A stretch of DNA of 64,000 bases from JAVZLQ01 sp049700035 (GTDB taxonomy: Archaea > Thermoproteota > Bathyarchaeia > Bathyarchaeales > Bathycorpusculaceae): the NCBI GenBank assembly GCA_049700035.1, contig JBNAWC010000001.1:14790-78789 (forward strand), given 5' to 3'. The position numbers and the translations under genes were made by a program. The notes beneath the pieces were generated by a model. It was not told where the DNA came from, did not search any database, and worked only from the letters and a program-made list of their open reading frames with translations. Within the stretch, counting starts at the first letter, position 1. Every line of letters begins with the position of its first letter. Shown here piece by piece: positions 23,691 through 32,296 of this stretch.

Positions 23691-24500
23691 TTAGCCTTTC
23701 CTTCTTATTCCGTATTTTCGACCTTTGCGTGCATATTCGCCGTAGGTTAATGCTATTAGGGCTGAAATCCAAGCTGCGGCATTTTGGACTGCCAAATATT
23801 TTCCAGCAGCGTCCAAGCTTACCAGTGGGTTTATGATTGCTCCGAGGGTTAAGACGAAATCTCTGAACGCTGGTGCAAACGAGACTAGGGCGTTGCCTAC
23901 TGCTGAGAATATCCAAAAGATGGGTGCTAGGGCTTCAGTTGTTCCCTTGACAAAATTTAGAAGTGCCGTATTGTTTCGGTAAGCGTTTGCAATAGCCTCG
24001 TAAATTATTCTTGGGTATGCTAGAAGGAAAACTGTGAAGGCAAAGACCGTGAATAGTAAAAGAATTGTTAAAGCGCTTTTTACCGTAACGTTTGCCATCT
24101 TCTGTTGGAAGCTAACAAAAATCTTGGCACTTAAAATTTTCGCCTTCAATCCATCAAAGAAGGACTTTTTAGGCTTTTCCTTTTTAGCGGTAAGCGCCTT
24201 CTTTTTTGCGATTTCCAGAGTTTTTATTGTCATGCATTTTGTCAAGTAAGTCCAGCTGAACACTAGTGTGATGATGACTGCTGCTGGGACTAGGTGGAAC
24301 AGTGGGCTTATTACACCGAATATTCGGGTGTCTGAATTTTCCGTTAATCCCAACCCATTAGCGTATAAAATGATTGCACACTCGATTAGAATAGCGAGAA
24401 TTAAGAAGACAAGTATTGATGTTATTCCCCTTAACGATGTCCAGCGGACAAATGATTGTTGAGTTTTCTGTGCTGCCAATGAATCACCGCTTTTGCTCAT
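23691..24500 (-). CDS. Multi-spanning membrane protein, unknown function
   Basis: 269 residues from ATG at 24500, at leaderless distance from a TATA-like TTTTTTAATAT on the minus strand (about 24520-24530). About five or six membrane segments: near 28-48, 65-88, 142-165, 185-205 and 235-255, with a strongly basic cytosolic loop (KKKALTAKKEKPKKS) in the middle. It ends with a cluster of basic residues. I do not recognise the family. It probably shares a transcript with the AP endonuclease, but no link between them is evident. Confidence 0.7.
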   Translation of the reverse strand: MSKSGDSLAAQKTQQSFVRWTSLRGITSILVFLILAILIECAIILYANGLGLTENSDTRIFGVISPLFHLVPAAVIITLVFSWTYLTKCMTIKTLEIAKKKALTAKKEKPKKSFFDGLKAKILSAKIFVSFQQKMANVTVKSALTILLLFTVFAFTVFLLAYPRIIYEAIANAYRNNTALLNFVKGTTEALAPIFWIFSAVGNALVSFAPAFRDFVLTLGAIINPLVSLDAAGKYLAVQNAAAWISALIALTYGEYARKGRKYGIRRKG

Positions 24501-24539
24501 TTGAATATAAATGTTCATATTAAAAAACGTGACTGTTCC

Positions 24540-24698
24540 TTATGACAGTGGGAACTCGTTTCCACATTTTGGACATTTCGCCATTCCGCATTGCACTGAT
24601 GATGGACATCCAGAACAGGCGAATGCCCTACCATAGGTTATGTCGAAAGCGAAACCACATTTTGGGCAGTTTATTAATCGCTTTGTCTGAGTCTTCAT
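24540..24698 (-). CDS. Cysteine-rich zinc-ribbon protein (52 aa)
   Basis: A short frame from ATG at 24698 to TAA at 24540-24542. It contains NCPKCGFAFDITYG, ACSGCPSSVQCGMAKCPKCG and ends NEFPLS. Seven Cys fall at about 11, 14, 28, 31, 37, 42 and 45: two CxxC knuckles bracketing a third with an extra Cys, enough for two metal sites. GGGAG lies about 12 bases before the ATG. It is transcribed just upstream of the membrane protein gene and divergent from the TackOD1 gene. Its function is unknown. Confidence 0.7.
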   Translation of the reverse strand: MKTQTKRLINCPKCGFAFDITYGRAFACSGCPSSVQCGMAKCPKCGNEFPLS

Positions 24699-24850
24699 TT
24701 CATGCTTTTTCTCCCATTTCGTTCTAATTATAGAAGAGTTTTGCTGGATACCTTTAAAGTTTATGTGAAAATCTTAAAAAATAAATCATTAAATATCATT
24801 AGGTTATAGTGTGTATTACCGCCAGTTGAAATTGCTAGTCTGGGAAAAAG

Positions 24851-25825
24851 ATGCTTAAACCCGATAAGTTGGAGCGTCTGGAACTTTACAAAGACCGTAA
24901 TACGCAAGTTTTTTTAAACAAGTTTCTAAGTGAGGAAATAAGTGAGCTTGAACCCGTTTATGACCCAAAGGTTGGGTATCACTATCCAATTGTTGAGGCG
25001 ATTGTCGGCAGTGTTCAAGATGCTGAAGCCTTTTTGAATAGGTTGTATAACGCGGGCATACTTGAAAGGCGGCTTTACGACAAAATCATTTATTGTCCAA
25101 AATGTGGTTCCGCAAACATTTCAGTGCGCTATTGTTGTGCCTACTGCAAGTCCTTCGACATTCAAAGAAGCGCTTTGATTGAGCATGTTAAATGTGGTTA
25201 CATGGATGTTGAGGAAAACTACAAGAAAGGAAACAAACTCATCTGCCCAAAATGCCATGAAGAACTAAAAAAGCCAGACGTTGATTATCGCAGGGCTGGA
25301 ACATGGTGTACATGCAAAGACTGCAAGAAGAGTTTTGACATTCCAGTTGTGACGCATTTTTGCAGAGACTGCCATACAGCCTTCACTTTCGAAGACGCCG
25401 TGATAAAGGATGTTTACGCCTACAGTCTAAGGGAAGATGCCAAGGAGGGGGCGGCGTGCGGGTGGGTTATAATTGCTCCAATTAAGGATTTCTTAATAGA
25501 AAATGGTTTTGAAGTTGAAGGCCCAGCGTTTTTGAAGGGTAAATCTGGAGCAAATCACATGTTTGACATAGTGGCTTACGAGGGAAAAACCGCAAAAAAA
25601 TTAACTGTTATTGATGTTGCAATGTCCATTGAGGACGTCGTTTCTGAACAACCNNNNNNNNNNAAAATATTTGATGTTTCTCCAGACCGTGCCTACTTGA
25701 TTGCTATTCCAAAAATAAATGATAATGGAAAGAAGATGGCTGAACTCTATAACATCCGTATTCTAGAAGTTAAGAACCAGAAAGAGGCGATAAAAGCCCT
25801 AAAAGAAGAAATGGTTAAGGAATAA
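24851..25825 (+). CDS. TackOD1-type zinc-ribbon protein with degenerate nuclease-like C-terminus (contains an assembly gap)
   Basis: About 324 residues as assembled, interrupted by 10 Ns near residue 268. Residues 80-180 hold at least six Cys pairs (YCPKCG, CCAYC, CPKCH, CTCKDC, FCRDC) matching the thaumarchaeal/TACK output domain TackOD1. The C-terminal part, ENGFEVEGPAFLKGKSGANH then MFDIVAYEG and LTVIDVAM, resembles restriction-endonuclease-like folds, but the usual E-x-K is D-V-A (255-257), so catalysis is doubtful. ATG at 24851 follows GGGAAA. The true length across the gap is unknown, although both sides stay in one frame. Its 3' end overlaps the pilin-like gene on the other strand by 11 bases. 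Confidence 0.7.
   Translation: MLKPDKLERLELYKDRNTQVFLNKFLSEEISELEPVYDPKVGYHYPIVEAIVGSVQDAEAFLNRLYNAGILERRLYDKIIYCPKCGSANISVRYCCAYCKSFDIQRSALIEHVKCGYMDVEENYKKGNKLICPKCHEELKKPDVDYRRAGTWCTCKDCKKSFDIPVVTHFCRDCHTAFTFEDAVIKDVYAYSLREDAKEGAACGWVIIAPIKDFLIENGFEVEGPAFLKGKSGANHMFDIVAYEGKTAKKLTVIDVAMSIEDVVSEQXXXXKIFDVSPDRAYLIAIPKINDNGKKMAELYNIRILEVKNQKEAIKALKEEMVKE
25654..25663. other. Assembly gap (10 Ns)
   Basis: Ten undetermined bases inside the TackOD1-type gene. The flanking translations continue in the same frame. The number of Ns may be a placeholder, so the gene could be longer or the join wrong. Confidence 0.98.
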
Positions 25826-27617
25826 AAACCGCGATATTTCCCCTTTCAGTAACAACTTTGACTATAAAATCGCCTTCCGGAAGTTTTATGTCCGCCCTTA
25901 TAAAAGTGGCTTCTTCACCGACGTTTACAAAATAGTTCGCCTCATAACGCGTGTGAACAGTTGCGTTAACAACCCATATGACAACTATATGCGCAGTTGC
26001 TGACCCAGAATTTTTAACGCTAAACTTTGCACCATCGATTTTCGCTCTCACGGCGAAGAAATCTATGTCAACAGTTGTTTGGCTTGCATCCAGGTTTGCA
26101 TCGCAGAACATTATCCTGACAGTTCCCTCATTGTTTATGAAGCTCTGCCAATTTTCTGTTATGCTAACCGTGTAATATTCAAAATTTGTTGCTGGGATGA
26201 TTTGGCTCACATTAGCGAATTCTGCGGTTGTCCAGTTGTAAACTTTCAAAAACCAATTTTCGATGGTGTCGTTTGCTCTAAGGCGAATTTGAATTTCAAG
26301 TGTCTCAATGTATTGTGGTGGATAAGTTTTTATGTCTAAAGTGAATTCGCCAGTCATGCTGAGGGCATAGGCATCTTGCATTTCAGTTTTTAACTCTGCT
26401 AAATCTAATTTCAAATCGAACTGTGCATTTGTTGCTTTAACTCCTTTAATCCTTAATTTCCAGTTGCTTGAGCCATCTCTGAACTGTGTTGCATTCTCAG
26501 TTATTGTTTGTTTTTTCGTTTCATCAACGTTTGGAATTGAACTTGAAATGTATGACATGTAGCCATCCCCGTCTTCTGGATAATTATTAGTCTGATAGTT
26601 GAATAATTGTAATGTTACGTTTACGTTGTCCGTCGTAAAAGAACTCGTGACTTTCCATGTTAAACTGTTCCAAGTTTCCATGTTTGACGTTCCCATAAAC
26701 TCCACTTCAGCAGTGTATTCAACTGGCTGGTCGTAGTTGCAGTAAATGCTATACCGATTAGTGTTATGCGAAGCGTCTGTCGGGTCTATTGGTGAAGCGT
26801 AATTGTTTGTTGTATCATAATGTCCCTGATTGGCTGATCCCGTTGTGTAGTAAAATCTGACTTGCCCATTTGGTATCATCATTAATAGGTATTCTGTATT
26901 GGGAGTCAAAGTTGGCGAATCCGAGAAAGTGGCGGTCCACCATCCCAACGTCGTTGTAACCGACACCGGATTCGTTATTGCAACTATTTTTAAATCGCTG
27001 TGCCTCACAATCAAGCATTTGACACTTCTCGTCTGAGAGACACTTCTGCCATAAAACGCTATGCTCTTCGCAATCACCGTTGCTGGAGGCGAAGTAAAAA
27101 GGCTTCCATACATGGCATTTGCACTAACAATCGTAGAACTTGGGCCAGGCGCATTGTTGCCGAAGGCGCCTGTTATGTTTCGTGAGGCATAACTTCTAAA
27201 AGTCATGTAGTTGGCATCGTCATTTTCTAAATCTATTAGTAAGCCAGAAACATGTTGCGTTGAATTTACGGGATTGTATGTAGACGGATTATAAATGTAG
27301 CCATTTTCTTCCATAAAACTTTCATAAATATCATCAACAGTCTGAGTGTCCACGTATGTTCCGTTTCTACTGCCTACTTCAATTATGTATTCATTGTTTA
27401 TTGTAAACCATGATGAATGTGTGACACGTGTGACATTTTCGATTTTTATGTTTTCTTGCATTCTCTCTAGGTCGAATTGGTTCATTTGGTAGCTCCATAA
27501 AACCACGTTTGAAACTATTAGCGTTACTAAAATTAGGCTTAGCATTACGACTATCACGTTGCTTACGCCCTTCCTTGCTTTCCCGAACCGTTTAAGGTGC
27601 CTTATAATAGTCTGCAA
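25815..27617 (-). CDS. Large pilin-like surface protein with class III signal peptide
   Basis: 600 residues from TTG at 27617, chosen because GAGGGG lies eight bases upstream; it overlaps the small pilin gene by 26 bases. The N-terminus KRFGKARKG then VSNVIVVMLSLILVTLIV is a type IV pilin-like signal, with PibD cleavage expected after Gly17. The remaining 550 residues are extracellular, beta-rich, with Ser/Thr/Asn-rich repeats and more than ten N-x-S/T sequons (for example NVT, NST, NIT), so N-glycosylation by AglB is likely. A C-terminal CARDB-like beta domain (AKFSVKNSGSATAHIVVIWV) is suggested. It is far larger than a normal pilin and may be a tip adhesin. Confidence 0.8.
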   Translation of the reverse strand: MQTIIRHLKRFGKARKGVSNVIVVMLSLILVTLIVSNVVLWSYQMNQFDLERMQENIKIENVTRVTHSSWFTINNEYIIEVGSRNGTYVDTQTVDDIYESFMEENGYIYNPSTYNPVNSTQHVSGLLIDLENDDANYMTFRSYASRNITGAFGNNAPGPSSTIVSANAMYGSLFTSPPATVIAKSIAFYGRSVSQTRSVKCLIVRHSDLKIVAITNPVSVTTTLGWWTATFSDSPTLTPNTEYLLMMIPNGQVRFYYTTGSANQGHYDTTNNYASPIDPTDASHNTNRYSIYCNYDQPVEYTAEVEFMGTSNMETWNSLTWKVTSSFTTDNVNVTLQLFNYQTNNYPEDGDGYMSYISSSIPNVDETKKQTITENATQFRDGSSNWKLRIKGVKATNAQFDLKLDLAELKTEMQDAYALSMTGEFTLDIKTYPPQYIETLEIQIRLRANDTIENWFLKVYNWTTAEFANVSQIIPATNFEYYTVSITENWQSFINNEGTVRIMFCDANLDASQTTVDIDFFAVRAKIDGAKFSVKNSGSATAHIVVIWVVNATVHTRYEANYFVNVGEEATFIRADIKLPEGDFIVKVVTERGNIAVFIP

Positions 27618-28011
27618 TGTGGGTTCCCCTCTTTGTAACAATATCTATGTAGTATAGGCTTTCACTCGTCCAAACATAACCCGAAACGTTAAGCCACTTG
27701 TGTTCGCCTAACTCTAGACGGAAGGGTTGGCTGAAAGACCGCGACGTATGATTAATGTATACTCCAGAAACTTCGATGGCGACCTTTCCAATGTTTCGCA
27801 AGTAAATGTGCACGCTGCCTGTTTCATTGTTAAACCAGACATCTTCTATTATGGCGCGTTCACTCATTGTCTCACGAAGGTTCGTTGTAATCACATATGT
27901 GGCTGTTGTGGCAATCGCCATCGCCGCCACCGCCACAACTGTTAGTAGAAGGTTACTGAGCACTGGGGTTATAGCCCTCTTATCCGCGAAAAACCCCTTT
28001 TTACTTGCCAT
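27592..28011 (-). CDS. Type IV pilin-like protein
   Basis: 139 residues. The basic leader KKGFFADKRA is followed by ITPVLSNLLLTVVAVAAMAI, a class III signal with cleavage expected after Ala13. This is the common archaeal pilin N-terminal domain. The exposed part is a short beta domain with sequons NET, NHT and NVS. It is the probable major subunit of the filament built by the downstream-encoded machinery and is followed by the large pilin-like protein with overlapping reading frames. Confidence 0.85.
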   Translation of the reverse strand: MASKKGFFADKRAITPVLSNLLLTVVAVAAMAIATTATYVITTNLRETMSERAIIEDVWFNNETGSVHIYLRNIGKVAIEVSGVYINHTSRSFSQPFRLELGEHKWLNVSGYVWTSESLYYIDIVTKRGTHIADYYKAP

Positions 28012-28020
28012 GGCTCCACC

Positions 28021-28836
28021 TCAAAGGAAAAGTTTTAGGGCTAGGTAACCGCTGAGCATCATTACCAGGCTATGTTTTAAGCCAGCGCTCACCGCGCCTT
28101 CACCCATCTTTCCAGCGATGAGTCCCCCAAAAAGCGCTTGGACTACTGTCATGTGGAAGAATAGGCGCTTCATCTCTTCTGGAGCCATTACGGCTGTTCC
28201 CAGTGTTGGCAGTCCCTCTATGCTTGCGAAGAACGACTTGAAAAGCAGTATCACCGTAAAGAGGAAAACGAAGTAGGCTACATAAATTATGGCAATGTAC
28301 GGTCTCGTCTGGTTTCTTCTCTCCTTATCCAATAGAAGCGTTGTCTGTATGAATTTGCCAGTTGGTTCAAAAACCTTTTCCACATGCCCGCCAGAGCGAC
28401 TCGCCTCAATTATTAGCGGCACGGTTCTCTGCACAAGCACAGTGTTAACGCGTTTTCCCAACGCCAAAAGAGCCTCCTCAAAGGTCATGCCCCAAGAAAT
28501 CTGCGCTGTCATCTTCTTCAATTCGCCAGTTAATGGTCCATAGTTTCTTTTAGATGCTTCTTCTAATGCTTGTGGAAGCGTCATTCCAGTTTCTTGGGCT
28601 TGAACTATGCTTCTGAAAAGGTCTGGGAGATGTTCGTCTATGGCTTTTCTCCATTTGAATTCTATATAATTCAAGATTGCTGGCGGAAAAATGCCAATTA
28701 TTAAAGCGAAGAAAACGAACTCATCAAACGTTCTTGTTCCCCAAAAATTGAAAAAGGCGAAAATGACCATGGCGACGGCTATTAAAATCGAGGCGCTCCA
28801 CGCCAACTTTTTATCTTGTGCACTTATTTTTGGCAT
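28021..28836 (-). CDS. tadC: Type II/IV secretion membrane platform protein, TadC/ArlJ-like
   Basis: About 271 residues from ATG at 28836, chosen because AGGAAG lies upstream and it leaves a 7-base gap after the previous gene. Two membrane segments near the N-terminus, a cytosolic helical GspF-like domain (LPDLFRSIVQAQETGMTLPQ, then EASRSGGHVEKVF), and three C-terminal membrane segments match the inner-membrane platform of type IV pilus systems. With the preceding TadB-like protein it forms a two-part platform as in Tad systems, rather than the single protein of archaella. Confidence 0.85.
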   Translation of the reverse strand: MPKISAQDKKLAWSASILIAVAMVIFAFFNFWGTRTFDEFVFFALIIGIFPPAILNYIEFKWRKAIDEHLPDLFRSIVQAQETGMTLPQALEEASKRNYGPLTGELKKMTAQISWGMTFEEALLALGKRVNTVLVQRTVPLIIEASRSGGHVEKVFEPTGKFIQTTLLLDKERRNQTRPYIAIIYVAYFVFLFTVILLFKSFFASIEGLPTLGTAVMAPEEMKRLFFHMTVVQALFGGLIAGKMGEGAVSAGLKHSLVMMLSGYLALKLFL

Positions 28837-28843
28837 TTTCTTC

Positions 28844-29830
28844 CTACCATTTAGGTGATGCGGCATCCAAAATTATCAGAAACATTATGGAACCCAATGG
28901 TATTCCAATGTAGGTTAAGATGTTGAGCAGAATGTCTGGACCTAAGGCGCCTAAGCCTCCGCCAAGCATGCTCATAACTGCAAGCATAATAACCAAAAGC
29001 AGTGGTCCAGTCACTAATAAAGCCACGTAAAACTCCGATAGAATTGATAGTGTGTCTGCGAATTTGCGTAGGCTAATCCTCTTTAACTTCATGTATTGCA
29101 TTGACTTTTCGCGTAGGTAATGTGCCAAGTTGCCGCCAGAATGTATCGTTGAAATGAAGCCTTCAAGCATTTCGCGGAACCTTTCAGACGGTGTCAGCCT
29201 AGAAGTTTCTTCAAGTGCGGAGATAACGTCTAAACCGAAGAGGTTTATGTTCCTAACAATGTTTTTCACTTCGTTTGTTATTGCCAGCGGCGGGTTCAAG
29301 TTTGAAAGTGAATAGAAAATTTTTTCCGGAGAAACGCCCGCGCTTGAGAGAATCGCCATATACCCAGTTGTGAACGGCAATTCGTCCTCCAAGTCTCTCT
29401 TAACCTTGTCTGCACGGTAAACTGGATAAATGTAAAACCCGATTATTGAAAAGGCACAAGCAAATAGCCCTCCACCAATGCCAAACATGAAAGAGGGTAT
29501 TAGCGGGACTCCAAATCCTAAGAAAAGCGTTAAAGGAATTATTGCTAACGCAGTTACTAGCAGCAGAATCGCCGTAAAAACCGTTAGGCTAACATAAGCC
29601 TTAAAGCTGATTCTAATTCCAGATTTCTGCAAATTCGCATCTAAATCCTTAAAAAGCGGCAAAAAACGCTCTGTTCTCTCTCCAATAAACTTGTATGCCA
29701 ATGAATAGAAATCCACTTTTTGCGTTTTTCCATATCCAACAGCTGCTTTTACGCCCACTGAACTTTTGATAGGTACCTTAAAACGCGTAGAAAGTTGTCT
29801 GATTTTCTCTAGAACCTTGCTTGCTTTCAT
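28844..29830 (-). CDS. tadB: Type II/IV secretion membrane platform protein, TadB/ArlJ-like
   Basis: 328 residues with paired membrane segments (about 78-105 and 110-138), a GspF-like cytosolic domain (DLEDELPFTTGYMAILSSAG, IHSGGNLAHYLREKS) and two C-terminal helices. It overlaps the ATPase gene by four bases (ATGA). Platform proteins couple ATPase movement to pilin insertion. A tandem pair with the next gene is the Tad arrangement. Confidence 0.87.
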   Translation of the reverse strand: MKASKVLEKIRQLSTRFKVPIKSSVGVKAAVGYGKTQKVDFYSLAYKFIGERTERFLPLFKDLDANLQKSGIRISFKAYVSLTVFTAILLLVTALAIIPLTLFLGFGVPLIPSFMFGIGGGLFACAFSIIGFYIYPVYRADKVKRDLEDELPFTTGYMAILSSAGVSPEKIFYSLSNLNPPLAITNEVKNIVRNINLFGLDVISALEETSRLTPSERFREMLEGFISTIHSGGNLAHYLREKSMQYMKLKRISLRKFADTLSILSEFYVALLVTGPLLLVIMLAVMSMLGGGLGALGPDILLNILTYIGIPLGSIMFLIILDAASPKW

Positions 29831-31389
29831 TTGAGTCCAACCCTTGCCTTTTGAAATACACGGTTCGGGTTTGCATAGTACTCGCGAATCACGTTTGCAA
29901 CGTCTGTGTGGCGCCTTATTCCCTCACGAACCATCCACTCTAAAACAGTCTTTCTCTTATGCAGTTCACGTCTAACCTCATCCTCGCTTAAACCCATCTT
30001 ACTCATATGTTCCTCTAAAAGTACGCTGTGACCAGAAAAGACGAATTTGTCTTCACGCGGATTCCAGCGGAAAACATCCTCTGTTACGATGTTCTTTTTC
30101 TTGCGGTCAAACTCGACAACTTCGGCTGTTGTGCTTGCCCTTCTGGCTGGTCTTCCTTCAATTTCTGTTCTGGTCATAACCATTATGACGTCTGTCATGG
30201 CTATAAGCGACTTCGGAATGTTCATAGGCTCTGATTCCAGCCTATTTATTACGGCTTCTACAGACTCTGCGTGTATTGTGCTCATTCCTAAATGTCCAGT
30301 TGCCATAGCCTGAAAAAGTGTGTAGGCTTCTTCTCCACGGACCTCGCCAACTATTATGTAGTCGGGTCTTTGTCTGACAGCCGCTTTCAGCAAGTCAAAA
30401 ATCGTTATTGTGCCGCTTTTTTTGTCTTCGTGCCCAAAACCTAATCTTGCAACTGAGGGTATCCAATTTTCATGTGGTAGGTTCAGCTCTTGCGTGTCTT
30501 CTACGCTTACAATTTTCATTTCGGGTTTTATGAACATTGAGAGGCAGTTCAGCATCGTTGTTTTTCCAGCTGCAACGCCTCCAGCCACGATTATTGAGGC
30601 TCTGTTTTCTATTATGTACCAGAGGTATGCAGCCATTTCCGAGGATATGGTGTTTAATGCTATCAAGTCTGAGATTGTTAGTGGGTCAACTCTGAAACGT
30701 CTAATTGTGAATGTTGAGCCTCTTCGTGTAACCTCATTCCCATAAGTTAGTTGTATTCTGCTGCCGTCTGGAAGCGAGGCGTCGAGAATCGGCGATGCTA
30801 TTGATATGTTTTTTCCAGATAGGTATGCGAGGCGTACTATGAAGGAGTTTAGTTCTGCCTCGTCCTTGAATATTATGTTTGTTGGTAATGATTCGTAGAT
30901 TCTGTGCCAAACGTATATTGGTATGTTTACGCCGTCTGCTGAAATATCCTCTATAAGGTGGTCTTTCATTAGCGGGTCTATTTTTCCATAGCCTATGAAG
31001 TCTCTTACAATGTAGTATGTTAGTTTATCTACTGCTTCTTGTGGTATTTTTAGGCGGTATTTTTTGATTATCTCCCTTGTTTTTTCTATGAGGTATTTTT
31101 CTGCTTTCTCTCTGGTTTCTATTTCCTTTAGGTTTATGTCAACTTCTTCCATCAAAAACCGTCGTATTTCTTGCAGTTTTTGTTCTTCTTCCTTTTGCAG
31201 TGTTGGTTCTATAACTTCATACATCGTTTTTTGGGTTTCTGGGTTTTTGACGATTGCCGCGTACACATAGGGTTCTTTTATTGGATAGACTTCTCTGAAC
31301 ACTGTTGGCTTTTTTGTTTTTTCCTCTTTTACTATTATGCCTATTTCTGCTTGTTCAGTCTGCTCTGTGGTTTTTGGTTTTCTCGGCAT
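29827..31389 (-). CDS. tadA: Type II/IV secretion system ATPase, TadA/VirB11-like
   Basis: 520 residues. A charged N-terminal extension (about 1-110) precedes the ATPase. Walker A is GGVAAGKTT (270-278), an Asp box follows in VEDTQELNLP, Walker B is in RPDYIIVGEVRGEEAY, and the His box MATGHLGMSTIHAES is complete. These hexameric cytosolic ATPases power pilus assembly. ATG at 31389 has AAGGG upstream. It is the first gene of a five-gene minus-strand operon with two platform proteins and two pilin-like proteins. There is no FlaF/FlaG/FlaH or archaellin, so it is not an archaellum. No prepilin peptidase is in the window. Confidence 0.92.
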   Translation of the reverse strand: MPRKPKTTEQTEQAEIGIIVKEEKTKKPTVFREVYPIKEPYVYAAIVKNPETQKTMYEVIEPTLQKEEEQKLQEIRRFLMEEVDINLKEIETREKAEKYLIEKTREIIKKYRLKIPQEAVDKLTYYIVRDFIGYGKIDPLMKDHLIEDISADGVNIPIYVWHRIYESLPTNIIFKDEAELNSFIVRLAYLSGKNISIASPILDASLPDGSRIQLTYGNEVTRRGSTFTIRRFRVDPLTISDLIALNTISSEMAAYLWYIIENRASIIVAGGVAAGKTTMLNCLSMFIKPEMKIVSVEDTQELNLPHENWIPSVARLGFGHEDKKSGTITIFDLLKAAVRQRPDYIIVGEVRGEEAYTLFQAMATGHLGMSTIHAESVEAVINRLESEPMNIPKSLIAMTDVIMVMTRTEIEGRPARRASTTAEVVEFDRKKKNIVTEDVFRWNPREDKFVFSGHSVLLEEHMSKMGLSEDEVRRELHKRKTVLEWMVREGIRRHTDVANVIREYYANPNRVFQKARVGLK

Positions 31390-31435
31390 TGCGTTTTCCC
31401 TTTTAGCGTGTGGAGTTTTTTTCCTAAATATAGTA

Positions 31436-31443
31436 TGTATAAA
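31436..31443 (-). promoter_or_regulatory. TATA box of the pilus operon
   Basis: On the minus strand TTTATACA stands about 50 bases before the ATPase ATG, giving a predicted start near 31414 and a short leader that includes the SD. A second TATA-like CTATATTTAGG at 31423-31433 is an alternative. Confidence 0.4.
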
Positions 31444-31541
31444 GTCTTAATAAGCTATATGCACGCCTAATCTTTACCACGCTTAACACTAACACAAACA
31501 AAAAATCAGCCTAAAATCAAACTAACGCCTAAGAACAAGCC

Positions 31542-31619
31542 CTACTTGTACCGTGCTCTTCTCTTCTGTCGCCTTTTTTTCTGTCTCTTCATCCGCTTCT
31601 TTTTCCATTTAGCCCGTAT
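31542..31619 (-). CDS. rpl41e: Ribosomal protein eL41, apparent ATA start codon
   Basis: A 25-codon frame encodes (M)RAKWKKKRMKRQKKRRQK then RRARYK, an almost purely basic peptide matching eL41 from the first residue (family: MRAKW.KKRM..). The codon at the conserved Met is ATA, not ATG, GTG or TTG. An in-frame TAG lies two codons upstream, so no alternative upstream start exists. On the minus strand GGAG stands ten bases before the ATA. An internal ATG would give only 16 residues and lose the conserved start. It lies 22 bases after the hexuloisomerase gene, probably on the same transcript. It is either a genuine rare start or a sequencing error. Confidence 0.8.
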   Translation of the reverse strand: MRAKWKKKRMKRQKKRRQKRRARYK

Positions 31620-31641
31620 CTTCTACACGCTCCATAAGCGT

Positions 31642-32265
31642 TTACTCTATTGTTGCGTGCCTACGCTTTAAATCCTCTTCCGTTCGCCCCATCTTGTGCA
31701 TCAATTCTACGACAAGACTGTCCAAAAAAACCATGCAGTTGTTCTCAAAGACGCTTCCAAGAGGAGTCAGCGGCTCCCTTTCGCCCATGATTTGCCTAGC
31801 CAAATAATCCTCTTCTTTAGGCCATCCAGTTTTTGTTCTTCCCTTCACAGTTACAATATGGTCTGCCATTCTTCCAAGTTGGGATTCAGGGAATGATGTT
31901 ATGGCTATTACTTTGGCGCCTATTTCCTTTGCCGCTGCGCTAGCGGTTAAAACCATTTTTGTTGAGCCTGTTCCTGAAATGGCTATTAGCAAATCGCCTT
32001 TCTCAGCTGCTGGGGTTATGGTTTCGCCTAGAAAGTAAACGTTGAATCCTAGGTTCATAAGGCGAAGGGCAAAAGCTCTAGCAACGAAACCGCTTCTCCC
32101 CATTCCGACAATGAAGATTTTCTTGTCCTTCGCTTCAAGAAGCAGCTCAATCAGCCTTTCAACTTCCTTCGTGTTCAGCTCTTCAATCGAGCTTTTTATT
32201 CCAGCAATTATTTCGTTTGCCGCTGCCTTTAACCACTTCAAATTTTCAAGCTCCGCGAAAACCAT
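31642..32265 (-). CDS. hxlB: 6-phospho-3-hexuloisomerase (SIS domain)
   Basis: 207 residues, a single SIS fold: IFIVGMGRSGFVARAFALRL binds the sugar phosphate, LLIAISGTGST follows, and the protein ends RHATIE, the signature C-terminus of PHI with the catalytic Glu. PHI interconverts fructose 6-phosphate and 3-hexulose 6-phosphate. In archaea, with hexulose-phosphate synthase, it runs in reverse to make ribulose 5-phosphate. The synthase gene is not in the window. ATG at 32265 is at leaderless distance from a TATA-like CTTTTAATA. eL41 follows. Confidence 0.9.
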   Translation of the reverse strand: MVFAELENLKWLKAAANEIIAGIKSSIEELNTKEVERLIELLLEAKDKKIFIVGMGRSGFVARAFALRLMNLGFNVYFLGETITPAAEKGDLLIAISGTGSTKMVLTASAAAKEIGAKVIAITSFPESQLGRMADHIVTVKGRTKTGWPKEEDYLARQIMGEREPLTPLGSVFENNCMVFLDSLVVELMHKMGRTEEDLKRRHATIE

Positions 32266-32296
32266 TACAAAAGCGTCTCTATTAAAAGTCTTGCGG

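Noticed and set aside
29827..31389. ATPase considered as the archaellum motor ArlI
   Set aside because: No ArlH, ArlF/G or archaellin is nearby, and two separate platform proteins plus pilin-like genes fit a Tad/pilus system better.
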